NCBI GenBank assembly: GCA_018136815.1
Contig: CM030934.1
Coordinates: forward strand, 6,619,698-6,683,697
Source of the DNA: Isochrysis galbana
Lineage: Eukaryota; Haptophyta; Isochrysidales; Isochrysidaceae
Reading direction: 5' to 3'
DNA length: 64,000 bases
Part shown: one piece after another, positions 33,045-44,564 of the stretch
Layout: the number at the start of each line of letters is the position of its first letter
How positions within the stretch are numbered: position 1 is the stretch's first letter
Program-made: the position numbers and the translations under genes
The notes under the pieces: generated by a model
Told to the model about the DNA's origin: nothing
What the model saw: only the letters and a program-made list of their open reading frames with translations
The model's database searches: none

Positions 33045-33559
33045 GCGGGGGCGCCGGGCGGTCCGCGGGGTTGGGGGGAGAGGCGGAGCTCCACCGAGAG
33101 CGACGATCGCCACATGTACCGCAGGGGAGGGCGGCTGCCTTCTCGTCCGCTTTCTCTCGCTCGGGAGGAGGCGAGGAGGCTCTGTGTTTTATTTTCTCCT
33201 TTCCCCCCGGGTTGTTTTACCCGAATCGCGAATGGGGTTCTCCCTCAGCGTGGAGCCTCGAGGAGAGGGTCCATATCGCCCTGGCCCATCGCGGTGACCA
33301 GGGCGGCCGAGAGCGCCATTGGGTCGGGCCAGAGTTTCGTTTGAGACCTACCCAAATTTTGTTTCGATATTTCGCTTCCCTTGACCCTTGACCCAAATTT
33401 TGCAGCTTATTTCGACTGAAATTCGACATTACACCTTAATTTCGATCGAAATATCGACATTTCTCTCCTCGGCGTGCCAGGCGAGGCGTATTATTAAGTG
33501 TACGAGTACGAGGCATAGAAATGATAGAAATGGCAGCATCACATTGTTCATCACACTGC
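33045..33559. other. Intergenic, nothing recognised
   Basis: 5' flank of the synthetase gene. Around 33355-33465 are several TTCGA/TCGAAAT motifs (AATTTCGATCGAAATATCGA), weakly palindromic. Confidence 0.4.
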
Positions 33560-34400
33560 TCTACAAGTCAAACCTGAGAGCCCATATGACATATGACACA
33601 TATGTGACCACAGCCCCACACATCTCACAACCCGCACGATCGAGCTCAAATCAGCATCAACCCACGATCCTGCGCTTTTGTTGTACCGACTCATCAAAGA
33701 CACTTGCAGATGATCGGACAATGCACCAGCTTGCATCTCACCATACATGACACGAAGCAAAGAGAAAACACGTTCACACGAGGCAGAAGCTTCGGAGTAA
33801 TAGCAAAAGCTACACGCGCTGCCTCCGCCCACGCCGGAAAAGACTCGCCGTTGGCGCGCCACCAATCCAGCACTCCATCCGAAAAATCCTTGACATCCAA
33901 GACGTTGATCGCGCCATGCGCGGCCGCGCTTATGTAGGCGCCTCTCCTTCGGGGTGCTCGCGGGGGGGCTCATGGTAGGGTGAGAGTCCCCACGGGAGGG
34001 GAAGAAACCCTGAGGGAAAGGAGACCAAATGAAGGCAAGCCGCCTAGAGCATTCGGGTCGATACCCCCCTCATCATCAGGCATGCCTAGGGGGGTGAGGA
34101 TAGCCGGCGCCAAGTCATCGACGGAATCCGGCGTGGCGTAACGTGAAGCGTACGTCGGATCGAATATTTGCACGGCCTTCAACATCTGGTACATCGACGT
34201 GCAATCAAACGAATATTGATTGACAGCTTCTTGTCATCCTGTCATCCTGTCATGCGCTCCTTCAAATACACAAAGGCTTGCGAGAGGGCAGCAGCAAGGC
34301 GCCTCCGTTCAGGCATATCGTGAACCACTAAGAGACGCCGCACCTCTTCCACCTTTAAGTCCTCTGATGTGTCATCTTCCGGATAGTTGATGGTGTACGC
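33560..34400 (-). pseudogene. hAT-type transposase remnant
   Basis: The minus strand encodes, in broken frames, ADLYQMLK-type residues (YQMLKAVQIFDPTYASRYAT) near 34190 and, near 33900-33690, FSDGVLDWWRANGESFPAWA. After a frame change comes SASCERVFSLLRVMYGEMQA...LMSRYNKSAG. This is the hAT C-terminal dimerisation signature (WW..N...P......A......SCERVFS). At least one frameshift separates the halves, so it is inactive. Confidence 0.75.
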
Positions 34401-34431
34401 CGTGCGCGTTTGCCCGCCTCTAAGTAGAGAA

Positions 34432-34549
34432 GTAGAGCACAACAAGGGGACGAGCCGCAAGGCAGGTGGAAGAAGGGATAAGGGAAGCGGGCGTGGCTGC
34501 AAGGTAGACAAGACAAGCAAGGCCGCGCGTGTGGGGAGAATATTAAGAA
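34432..34549 (+). mobile_element. LINE 3' end (truncated copy)
   Basis: AGGGGACGAGCCGCAAGGCA (one base differs here at its start), then AGCGGGCGTGGCTGC, and ends AAGAAGTTTTT. This matches the 3' UTR of the LINE at 43740-44371. No coding part and no clear target duplication, so it is a short 5'-truncated insertion. Confidence 0.7.
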
Positions 34550-34629
34550 GTTTTTATCGAACGCACATTCAATAGTGCACATTCACATTAACACGTAAAA
34601 TACTAACGTAGACGGGATGAGGGTTTGAT

Positions 34630-35270
34630 GGGAGAGGAGAGAGGAGAGAGGAGAGAGGAGAGAGGAGAGAGGAGAGAGGAGAGAGGAGAGAGGAGAGAGG
34701 AGAGAGGAGAGAGGAGAGAGGAGAGAGGAGAGAGGAGAGAGGAGAGAGGAGAGAGGAGAGAGGAGAGAGGAGAGAGGAGAGAGGAGAGAGGAGAGAGGAG
34801 AGAGGAGAGAGGAGAGAGGAGAGAGGAGAGAGGAGAGAGGAGAGAGGAGAGAGGAGAGAGGAGAGAGGAGAGAGGAGAGAGGGGAGAGGAGAGAGGAGAG
34901 AGGGGAGAGGGAGAGGGGAGAGGGAGAGGAGAGGGGGGAGAGGGGAGAGGAGAGAGGGGAGAGGGGAGAGGAGAGGGGGGAGAGGCGAGAGGGGAGAGGA
35001 GAGAGGGGAGAGGAGAGAGGAGAGAGGGGAGAGGAGAGAGGAGAGAGGAGAGAGGAGAGAGGAGAGAGGAGAGAGGAGAGAGGAGCTGAGGAGAGAGGAG
35101 AGAGGAGAGAGGAGAGAGGAGCGAGGAGCGAGGAGAGAGGAGAGAGGAGCGAGGAGCGAAGGAGAGAGGAGCGAGGAGCGAAGGAGAGAGGAGCGAGGAG
35201 CGAAGGAGAGAGGAGCGAGGAGAGAGGAGCGAGGAGCGAGGAGAGAGGAGCGAGGAGAGAGGAGCGAGGC
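34630..35270 (+). repeat. (GAGAGAG)n-type microsatellite, ~640 bp
   Basis: Almost pure 7-bp repeat GGAGAGA on the plus strand, with GGGGAGA and GGAGCGA variants towards the 3' end (35090-35270). It yields artificial Arg/Glu or Leu/Ser frames on both strands. Confidence 0.95.
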
Positions 35271-35819
35271 CCATCGTCCCTACTTTTACCTCCACTGGCC
35301 CGACGGCCCGCCTGCTGGCGATGGCGCCTGAGATATTATTGGCTGCCGGGCACTAGGGCGACAGATCTACAATCGCTGAATTTACTAGTAAATGGCATCC
35401 TCCCCCCTCTCCCTCCCCCCTCCCCCTGGCGGCTGCCGTATTCCCTTCCCACAGGGGGCTGGCTGGCTCCCTCTCGCCTAGGGTCGTCTGGGGCTTGGCC
35501 GCGCGAAAAAACAAAAATGGTGGTGGGCGGGCGGCGGGGGAGGGCGGGGGGGGGGCAGTGAGTGGGGGGGGGCTGTTGCGGGCGGCCGCGAGCCGAGTGC
35601 ACCACAGAAGAGAAGAAGAAGCGCTCGAAGAAAGAGAAGAAACCGTCTCGGGCAGGGGTGGGCGGCCCGCTTTGCACAGCACTCTCTCTGCCTCTTCCTC
35701 CCTGGCGTAAGGGGGGGGGGAAGAGGGGGGAAGGGGTTGGAGGAGGTTTTGTGTGGAGGCTTTGGGCCTAGTGGAGGGAAGAGACGAGTGTGGCAAGGAA
35801 GCCGGTGGGCGGCGTGGTG
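35271..35819. other. 5' flank of the HECT ligase gene
   Basis: No independent gene. C-rich then G-rich tracts (35400-35430, 35520-35575, 35710-35740). Confidence 0.5.
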
Positions 35820-38800
35820 ATGGCCTCACCGAGCACCGCCGCCATCCGTACCGACCTCTCCCGCCTCCATGCCGCTGCTTCTGCCACTGCCCACTCAGAC
35901 GCCTCCGCCTTTCGCACAGCGGTCCGCAATATCGTGGCTGCCTGCCGCGCCTCCAGCCTAGCGCTCGCGGCGTACTGCCGCGAGGGTGTGCTGGGTCATC
36001 TGGCCGCAGCTATGCCGCAGGTCTGCGCATCTCCCCATACGATGCGCCTTTCCTGCCTACCCCACCCCTTTCCCGCATTAGGCAGTACTCCTGAATCCTG
36101 GGCCTTTGGGGAGGGGGGGTGACTTGAACCGTGAGTTTTCGCGTGGGATCTGACATTGTTCGTCTGAGTTATTCTTCTCCCGCGGCTCACACAACACCGT
36201 GCTGTCTCTACTCTCAGGTGATAGGCAATGCGCAGATGGGCGCCTGCACCCTTGAGGCGACTCTTTGTCTTGCCCAGCAGCTACTTGAGGCAGACAAAGG
36301 CGAGCCTACTGCGTACGCCGTGGGAGAATCCGTCATGGCGCGGCGTGTCGATGGCGAGTTCGGAGAGGGCATCGTGCTGGACATGCTGGACGATGGCACG
36401 CTGCTCGTCGTGTGGGCGGAAGAAGAGTCTGCTGCGAAGATTGCGGGCTCGGAGCTGATGCCCTACGGCTCTGGCATTGGGCTGGCAACTGAACGGCGGC
36501 AGCGCGTCGCTCCGGCCTTCATCTTGAACAACTTCCTCATGAAGACGGCGATACCTTCCAACGATCTCTCGCGCGTCCAGATGGTCGTGCGCGATGGCGC
36601 CGACGTGAACTGCACCGACTCATCTGGCAACTCGGCTCTTGTTCTCGCTGCGTCGTCATCCGCGTCTGTCGGAATGATCCAGTTCCTCATCTCGCGCGGT
36701 GCACACGTCAACTATGTCGCACCGTCGGGATCCGCTCTTCAGATCGCCGCCGTCCAAGACAATGTGGAGGTAGTCCGCTGCCTCCTCGCTCACGGTGCCG
36801 ACGCTGGCGTCGTCGACATCAGTGCATGCGGCCAGGAGAGTGCCGAGCTCTTGAAGCAGGTGTTATCTGAGACCGAGGCATCAGATGCTAAGGCTGGTGG
36901 ATCTCCCGGCTCGTCGCCGCTCTCGTCAACCGAGCGCGAGCGCTACGCAAACGACGCATTCTGCCAGCTGATGCCGTCGCTCGTCGCGACGCTTGGCTCG
37001 TCGCAGTCTCCCAAGCTGCACAAGCGCGTGCTGATGGTGCTTGCCTACATCGTCCGCCGCTCGACTGAGAGCAGGCTTGCCGCCCTCTCACCGCTCCAAC
37101 TCGGTTCCTTGCTCGGCGCTCTGCGTGTACTGCTCGCCTCGCCCCATCTTCTCGAGCAGTTTGCGGCGCTGCGCATGCTCGCCGCATCGCTCAAGGCTGC
37201 GCCCGCTGTGGGCTCGACTGCACGCCGCCATGGTCTCGAGCCAGTACTTGCCAAGCTTGCGAACGTCACCGCTGATGTCGATGTTCCAACCCCATCTGAG
37301 GGCGCCGCGGCGGCTGCGCCCACGCAGTCCTCCCGCGCGCGCACGGTGGGATTGCGAGCGGCTGATGTCGCTGCCCTTGCCTCCGAGGCACTGCATCTCC
37401 TGCGCTCTGCGCCCTCAACCGCTGACGAAGCCGCCCCCTTGGCTGCGCTCGAGCGCGTGCAATCGCGCAAGCCATTCGGTGCCGCACTGCGCGAGCTAGC
37501 AGCGCTGCTAGTCGGGCCCCAGGCACCTTCAGCCCACGAGCTTCAAAAGTCGGGCACACTGAACTGGCTTCTCGACCATCTCTCGCACGGGTCTCCCGCC
37601 GAGCTCCGCGAGCGATGGGACGCCTTCGAAGCCACTGAGGCCTTCGGGCCGCCATACCGCCCGCAGGGCGAGGGGGCGCTAGCGCAGCTCTTGCAACTCC
37701 TGCATAATAGCCTCGTCGCAGCGGAAACCCTCCCGCTCTTCTCGCATGCTGCACCAGGCGACGGTCCTCATTCGCTGAAGCCGCTGAGTGAGGCCCTTCA
37801 AGTCGTCTTGCATCCCATGCACCCGCCGGCTACCTCGGTTGCGGCTGGCGTTTCGGCTGCGCCACTGCAATTCTCTATGGACCCGTTGGTCCGCGTTCGG
37901 GAGTTGCAGGCCCACTTGCTGCGCACTACTGCGCCCGCGGACACGGCGTACGACGCGTTCTGTGAGCGTCTCGTCGGATGTGTCATCGAAGAGAGGCCTC
38001 TGGGATTGGCCTCGGCCTCCGGGACTTCCGCGGGCATAGTTGACACGCCGATGCCGATGCGGCGCGCCACTGTCACGGGCTTTTCTGTCGTGACGCCCTT
38101 GCGCTTGCCGTTGCACTCCCTCGAGTACGAAGGCGGCGGTAGCGCGTCGGTCGTGATGGCGAGCCGCGATTACCGCATCGTTGGAAGGGTGCCGCAAGAA
38201 ACGCTAACAAAACTCCGCGCCTCGGCGACGGCCGCCAGCCGCAACTCAGCCACTGTCGCCGACCCTGACGCCCGCATCCACACGGTGGCCGTCACGTGCC
38301 CGGAGGGACTCCCTGTCGAGTTCTTCCTTGAGAACGTGCTCTCCGAGGTCCGGCGCGCACTCCGACAGGCAGAGCCAGGTTGCGCTCCGATGACGCGCTC
38401 GGTGAACGACGACTATGGATGGCGCGATCGCGGCTGGGACCGTGGTGGGGCGCAGTTCGAGCGGGGCTTGAGTGAAAAGCTTAAGGAGCTCGGGGTTGCA
38501 GCCGTTGCTCGCCGACAGACAAAACGAGAGGCGGAAACCCTCGTCAATCGACTGAAGGATACCGTCATGGTCTCAATCGAGCTCGAGCCCGAGGGGGGCG
38601 ACGGCAACGGCGAGGGAGATAGCGCAGCATCTGAGCGCTTCCCTCTCCAAGCCCGTGTGCAAGGCCTGGTTGCCATGGAGAGCAGCGCGACGGGCAGCTC
38701 AAGCTCAGCTGGGATTAGAGATAGTGGCGGCGCGCAGTGGCTCCCTGCCACTATCGTAGAGCGTGCACCGTCGGGCTTGTCTCTAGTATTCGACGACGGA

Positions 38801-41800
38801 TCTTTCGAATCCTCGGTGCCTGCCTACCGTGTCCGCCCGGTCCCACAAGAAACGGCCAAGCGACTCCACCCTCTCTCCGCCATCTTCATGACCTTTGAGC
38901 AATTCCTGTCTTCACGCGAGGACCGGCGCAACGAATTCGAGAACGGGTCCTCGCGTGCGATGCCTGCAAATCTTCGGCGCGTCTTCTCGGGCTTCCACGT
39001 TGGCCGGTCACAGCAGGTTGGGCATGTCCCCATGGACACAGACGAGGATGCCCCCGCCGACTCCTCCGGCTCAGATGCTCTAGAACCCATGGACACTGAG
39101 GACGGCAATGCAAGCAGCGCGGCCATCCCTACCTCCGTGCAAGACACATTGCCTGTCCCTGGACGTTCCTTGATGGACTCGAGCTCTGGTAGTGTCGCCC
39201 CAATGCGGCTGCGCGTGCGCTTCGCAGTCGGCAATGCTGCTGGGGAGCCGCCCCCCCCCGGCGCGCCCTGGGAGCCCTTCGCGACATCGGACACACTTCT
39301 ACATTGCTTGCAGCGCCTCCGGGAGACGTCGCCGTTGGCAGCGGAACTCTCTCCTAAGGAGATGGGCTACCATCCCGGTGTTACCTGTGATCGCACAGGC
39401 ATGTCGCCCATCGTGGGCGTCCGGTACAAGCTCGATGGGGAGAACTACGACGTGTGTGAGGCGGAGTTTCTCAAGATGGATGCTGCTGAGCAGGCCAATT
39501 ACACGCGCATCCCCCCGCCCGCCTTCCGCCGCCCCCGCGGCTGTGGTCCGGCCGTGTGGCATCTGTGGTATTCTGTTGACGTCTTAGATGAGGTGAAAAG
39601 CGCCACTGGAGTTGACGGACTTATTGGTGCTTCGCCGCGAGGTGCCTCTGCGAACCCCGTGGCCACTGCTGGTGCAGGAGAGGGGTGTGTGCCTGCGGTA
39701 TCCAATGCACGCTGGGCCGCCGCCGCCGTCGAATCCGGCCTCTTGACAGGCTCTATCACCGCGAGCGCCGTCGTGCAAGAGCTCCGTTCGCTCTGTGCTG
39801 GAAAGGAGGCACGCCTCTCGCCTTCGACACTGGCGGTCTTGCGCAACGAGGTCAGTTGCGGTCACGCATCTCTAATGGCGGCTTACCGCGAGGCGACTGA
39901 CTCTCCGCGCGCCACCCCTAGCGCGAGGGCACCACTGCCAGCCGCCGCCTCCCTCGATGGCTTGGAAGAAGAGCTTGCGCTTTGCGGGGTTGGAGACGGG
40001 TCCTTCACTGAATCTCTCAAGGTTTTGGCTATCCTGTCGGAGCGGCTGCTGCCGCAAGGGCCTGAGAATGTAGACTCAGCACCAATTGGCGGCGTTGCTG
40101 AGCTGCAACCTGCCTCTTCGAATGCGGTGGCTGTCGCCGATGGCGGAGGCGCAGTGCCGCCACCTGCATCTACAGATAATCTGCGTCGACAGCTCGTCTC
40201 GCCTCGCCTTTCGGCCAAGCTGCAGCAGCAGCTTGGTGACGCACTGGCTGTCACAGCGGGCGCGTTGCCTAGCTGGTGCGAGGTGCTGCTGCGCCGCTGC
40301 CCTGCACTTTTTTCGACGGGCGCGCGCGCTCGTTTCTTCCATGCCACTGCCTTTGGCGTTTCGCGAGCGCTGCACTGGTCACAGGAGCAGGGCGTCGCTG
40401 CAGTCCGTGCTGCGTACGCCGAGGAGCTTGCTGCCCTCGACAGGGCGCGCCTTGAAGCTGAAGTGTCCTCCGACGCACAGGGGATGGCCGAGGTGCTCGA
40501 GCAGATGAGCGAGGTGGAAGACCGCATTGGACGCGACCGATTGGGTGCACTTCGCTCCGACATCGCGCGCGTTCCGCGTGACGCCCTCTTACCTTCTGCC
40601 GAGCGCTTGATGGCACTGCATGCGGGTTGCGCGTCGGCCCTAGAGGTGCAGTTTGAAGGAGAATCCGGCTTCGGATCGGGTGTCACTCAGAACTTCTACT
40701 CTGCGGTGGCTAACGAGTTACTCAAGGCACGCCACCACCGTGCACTACCACTTTGGATGGCAGACGCGGCAGGCGCAGACCCGGATGGATTTATCTCACA
40801 CCCCGGTTACCTTTTCGCAAGGCCGCTCGCGGCGAGCGACTCCACTTTCGAGGCAGTTCTCTCGCGCTTTCGGTTCCTTGGCCGCTTGATGGCCAAAGCT
40901 TGCCGCGACGACTTCATCGTGCCGTTGCCTCTCTCCCTCGACTTCCTTCATCTGGCACGGGGCGGCACGCTTACATACGCGGCGCTACCACCTCCTGGCG
41001 CAACTGGCGGTGTCATTGCCGCCTACGCGGCTGTCGCCGCGCAGCTTGCGGCCTCGGACCATCCTAGTGAAAGCGAGATTGCGCGCACCATGCGCTACGA
41101 TGCTGCCGCTGACGCCGAGTTCGCCGTGGCAAAGATGGGAATGGGAGCACCGCTCTCACTGCGCGACTGGCTTAGTGCATCAGGTGCCAGCTTTTCGTGC
41201 CCGGTAACGGGTGTTCCACTCGTAGACGGGGGCGACGATCTAGAGCTCACAGTGCATAACTTGGGTGAGTACGTACATCTCGTCACTCAATTTTGGCTGG
41301 CAGATGGCGTGCGTGCTCAAGCAGCTGCTTGGCGCGAAGGATTCGACGAGGTGATCCCTCTTTCTCGCCTCTCGCTCTTCACCTTGCGTGAACTCCAAAC
41401 CACACTCTGCGGCACCATGTCAATCGAGTGGACAGAAGCGGAGCTGTCGCGGCACATCCATCCAGCGGGAGGGTACACCAAGCACTCGAAGGTGTATCAG
41501 CTCCTCATTGATGAACTCCAAGCCATGGAGCATGCCCAACGTCGCGCATTCCTCAATTTCGTGACCGCTTGTCCGCACTTGCCTCCTGTTGGGCTGGCTT
41601 CCCTCGAGATCGAAGTCCTTCCTCAGCACAACGGTACTGCGCTGCCGACTGCACAGGTGCGACGCTACACTACCTCTCTTGCCACAGGCCATCGCTCACC
41701 TGATGGGGCAATCACATGCATCACCCTGGCCTCTTAGCATTCGCACACATCTTTACCTTGAATGCCTCGCTTCTCGGCATTCTTGCCGGGTGAGCCGTCA

Positions 41801-41957
41801 TATTCGCTTTCTCACCTCGGATGCTCTTGCTCTTTCCCTTTAGACATGCGGGAACAAGCTCTACCTCCCGGAATATGGCGACGCAATCGCGTTGCGCACC
41901 GGTCTGGCCGAGGCGTTTGCCAATGCAGACTATGGCGGTCTGCACGAGCGAGCTTGA
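35820..41957 (+). CDS. HECT-type E3 ubiquitin ligase with ankyrin repeats, 3 exons
   Basis: 1,917 residues. Exons 35820-36020, 36218-41656 and 41844-41957; both introns are GT-AG in phase 0. The order is an N-terminal helical part; a Tudor/Agenet-like barrel near residues 90-135 (YAVGESVMARRVDGEFGEGI); two to three ankyrin repeats near 190-260 (DGADVNCTDSSGNSALVLAA; ISRGAHVNYVAPSGSALQIA; LLAHGAD); a long armadillo-like region; a second Tudor-like piece near 910-940 (PSGLSLVFDDGSFESSVPAY); and a C-terminal HECT domain from about residue 1,530 (LEVQFEGESGFGSGVTQNFY, FRFLGRLMAKAC, WREGFDEVIPLSRLSLFT, HPAGGYTKHSKV). The catalytic cysteine is Cys1882 in TCGNKLYLPEYGDA, encoded entirely by the short last exon. 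Layout resembles HECTD1/TRIP12 relatives. The enzyme takes ubiquitin from an E2 as a thioester and passes it to substrate. Confidence 0.92.
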
Positions 41958-43461
41958 CTTCCAGCTACTAGACGACAACCTGCTGGATCTTCCACCGAAG
42001 CGGCGTTCTGGACGAGAAAAGTAGAAGTTGAGGAGACGCACTCGCGTCTGCGAGCTTGGAGCACACACTCTATGAATGATAGCCAGGATGTATAACCTGT
42101 ACCCCTCAATCCCAATCTTCAAGCCATATCTCTGCCGCTTCTGGATCCAGATTTCAATGAGCTTGGAGAAGTCGTGTTGGAGAAGTTGTGCCTTCTTCTA
42201 CTAACTGAATCCCCTCACGTTCTGTTTGTTGGCCACGCGAAAAGCGCATTCGGGAAGGACGCGCGTGTGCTAGATGAAAAAATCTCATCTTGCAAGAGCG
42301 AAGGCCAACAATTATCAATCTGCTCCTCGAGCGAACACGTCGAACGACTGATTTGGGTCAAGGCGACGACTCCGAGCTTGCATCTTTTGCAACCTACTGA
42401 TAAGGTGCTACGGAGGCTGTCACACTCGTGCATACGGGCTAGGTAGTCAGGTGGTCGCTTTGCTAGAGACCTGCATTTCCGTGGTCTGCGACCTGTCGTA
42501 CAGTTGCGTAGATTCGGCAGATGACGGGAAGGAGCATGTCGACGATGGTGGCTCCAGGCGCGCGCTTGCGGGAGATGAAATCAGGGGGCGGTGCGCGCTC
42601 GGTCTCGATGTTTTGTGACTTGTGGCTGAGCGTGAGCGCATGCAAGCGCGCACGATTTGCAGCCTTGTGTGTCTGTTTGTACCGTCCATCATGCGTTTTG
42701 TCGTGGATTTGCCAATGATGGCGCTCATGCTATAAGAATAATAACACTAAAATAACTGAATATTAGTCCCGCTATTGCTACTAGCCATGCACCAACATGA
42801 CAAGCCACGACACATGACCGTGCTAATACCCAAGGCAAAAACTAAAACTAAGCACCTAATTAGACATTTTGTACCTCGCCCCCTCTCAGGCCCCCGGCTC
42901 CTTAGAACTAGAACTCCCCGCAAGTTCATTGTTCATTGTGGTGAAAACCCAGTTACCAGTTAGTCGCCAATGTAGAACGTACAACGTACATTGAAGACTT
43001 ACCCTGGACACTATTCTTATGATTGGTCGCCGTGGAGGGGGGCCTCGCCGCCCCCCCCACTCTCTCGACTCCCCTCATGGGGGGCGAGAACCATCCACCC
43101 CCCTGCGCTGCCTCTTGGCATGCAGGGGGGACTCACCCAGACTTCCCAGATCCCAGACTCTCCCTAAGAGTCAGGCACAAAACGCGCGCCCAGGCCCGCG
43201 TTGGCCTACTTCTCGCTCTGGCTCTGACCAACCCCTCCTCCCCCTGGGCCCCGCCTGATCAGGATCTCCCAGCCAGCTCCTGTCGACCAGCGCAGGGGCG
43301 AGAGAGCCAGCGAGGGAAAGGCAGGAGGGGCCAGGGCCATGCCCTAGCCTCACCTGCCTCCTGAGCTGTGCTCCCTCCCTCCTAGGGCCTCCCAGGCCCC
43401 TGCAGGCCTCCTGGGGACCCTAAAGACTAAAGAGGGGCCGCAGGCGCGCGCCATGGGCCAG
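41958..43461. other. Intergenic; degenerate repeat A fragment
   Basis: No gene recognised. About 42876-42930 resembles the minus-strand copy of repeat A (CTCAGGCCCCCGGCTCC; AACTCCCCGCAAGTT). 43040-43440 is C-rich without homology. Confidence 0.45.
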
Positions 43462-43739
43462 TGTCGCATTCGCGAATCGACACTCGTTAGGCTTCGCTCT
43501 TCTCTTCGTCGTTCGGTATTTATCGTTATAATTCTCTCGTTCTCGTTCTCGGTCAAAAGCTTCGCTTGGATGCATGGGATCGTGGGTTGTGGAGCGCCCT
43601 CTCTCTTTCTCTCGAAAGAGAAGGGAAGTTTCCCCACCTTTCTTCCTCCCAGGCGCCTCGCAAATAGGTTTAATTTGCTATCTCTACAGCGGTTCTTTAT
43701 CTGCTTCTGGGGGCAATCAGGTTTAATTTACGACCTCTT
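43462..43739 (+). mobile_element. Probable LTR 5' portion (TGTCGCATTCGCGA family)
   Basis: Starts with the same 14 bases, TGTCGCATTCGCGA, as the TRIM LTRs (8724, 9507) and the element at 55922, then diverges. It is interrupted at 43739 by a LINE insertion. With that removed, it would lie about 330 bp upstream of the retropepsin ORF at 44445, as a 5' LTR plus leader should. The LTR end is not identified. Confidence 0.5.
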
Positions 43740-44371
43740 TGCCCTCTACCTAATAGCATGGAGATACATCATTGGTGACTTCTACAAGGTGGAATTTGAA
43801 AATCACACCTTCCACCACGTGCCGGTTATCGAGAGAGTTCTAAGCAGGTTCACGATCCTCGTCAGAGGTCGTGAACCTCCGGACGATTTCTCAACCGCAC
43901 GCACGCGCAAGGCCACCCAGGGAAGGAAGCCGAAAATCAAATCTCCACACGACCTCAGCGCCCCCGTCTTTTCAACTAACAACAAAGGCGCCCTGGTAAT
44001 GAACACGAATCTATCACTGGTAGCGAAAGCCCTCAACATAGCAGAGCGTCTTGCCTAACCAAGCGACCCCTAGCCGCTAGTCGCGAGCCGACCAACCGAC
44101 GACAGACCTTAGTCACAATGACCACGCCCAGCACAAAAAAACAAACACACATCAGCCGGTAGCCCGATGGCACAGGAGGAAGGTGAGAACCAGGCCGTCG
44201 AGAATCGGTACACACCGTCTGCCGCTAGAAACCCACTACACCCAGCCCCTAGGTAGAGCACGAGGGGACGAGCCGCAAGGCAGGTGGAGGGGGAGGGAAG
44301 GGAAGCGGGCGTGGCTGCGTAGATACTGTGCAGGGTCGCGCGCGCGGCGAGACTATTATAAGAAGTTTTTT
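43740..44371 (+). mobile_element. 5'-truncated LINE insertion with target-site duplication
   Basis: Flanked by identical 18-bp copies of TTTAATTTACGACCTCTT at 43722-43739 and 44372-44389. The frame to the stop at 44058 (LYLIAWRYIIGDFYKVEFEN...LSLVAKALNIAERLA) would be the C-terminus of a LINE ORF2; no domain is recognisable in it. The 3' UTR carries GGGGACGAGCCGCAAGGCAG and ends in AAGAAG plus a T run, matching 34432-34549. Truncated 5' end, T-tail and long TSD are hallmarks of target-primed reverse transcription. Confidence 0.8.
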
Positions 44372-44420
44372 TTTAATTTACGACCTCTTCGTATCTCCCC
44401 CTTAGGCACATCGCACTCCA

Positions 44421-44564
44421 AACTATCAGTAAACTGATAGGGTCATGGAGCGCGCGCCGCCGCCCTCCCTCGCTGCCGCTGCCCTCGCCGAGATGGACGA
44501 AGGCTTCACTGACACGCCGCTGTCGCCGAAGCGACCGCGCCAGGACGACCCCCCCAGCCAGGTG
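44421..44564 (+). repeat. 144-bp 5' module, copy 2
   Basis: Base-for-base identical to 12682-12825, including the hairpin TATCAGTAAACTGATA, the start codon at 44445 and the first 40 codons. Here it leads into a retropepsin-bearing ORF instead of a LINE ORF. Confidence 0.9.

Noticed and set aside
34625-35295. Long Arg/Glu and Leu/Ser frames on both strands
   Set aside because: Pure 7-bp microsatellite; any frame without a stop is an artefact of the repeat.
39883-40686. 267-codon minus-strand frame
   Set aside because: Shadow of the HECT ligase; no domain of its own.
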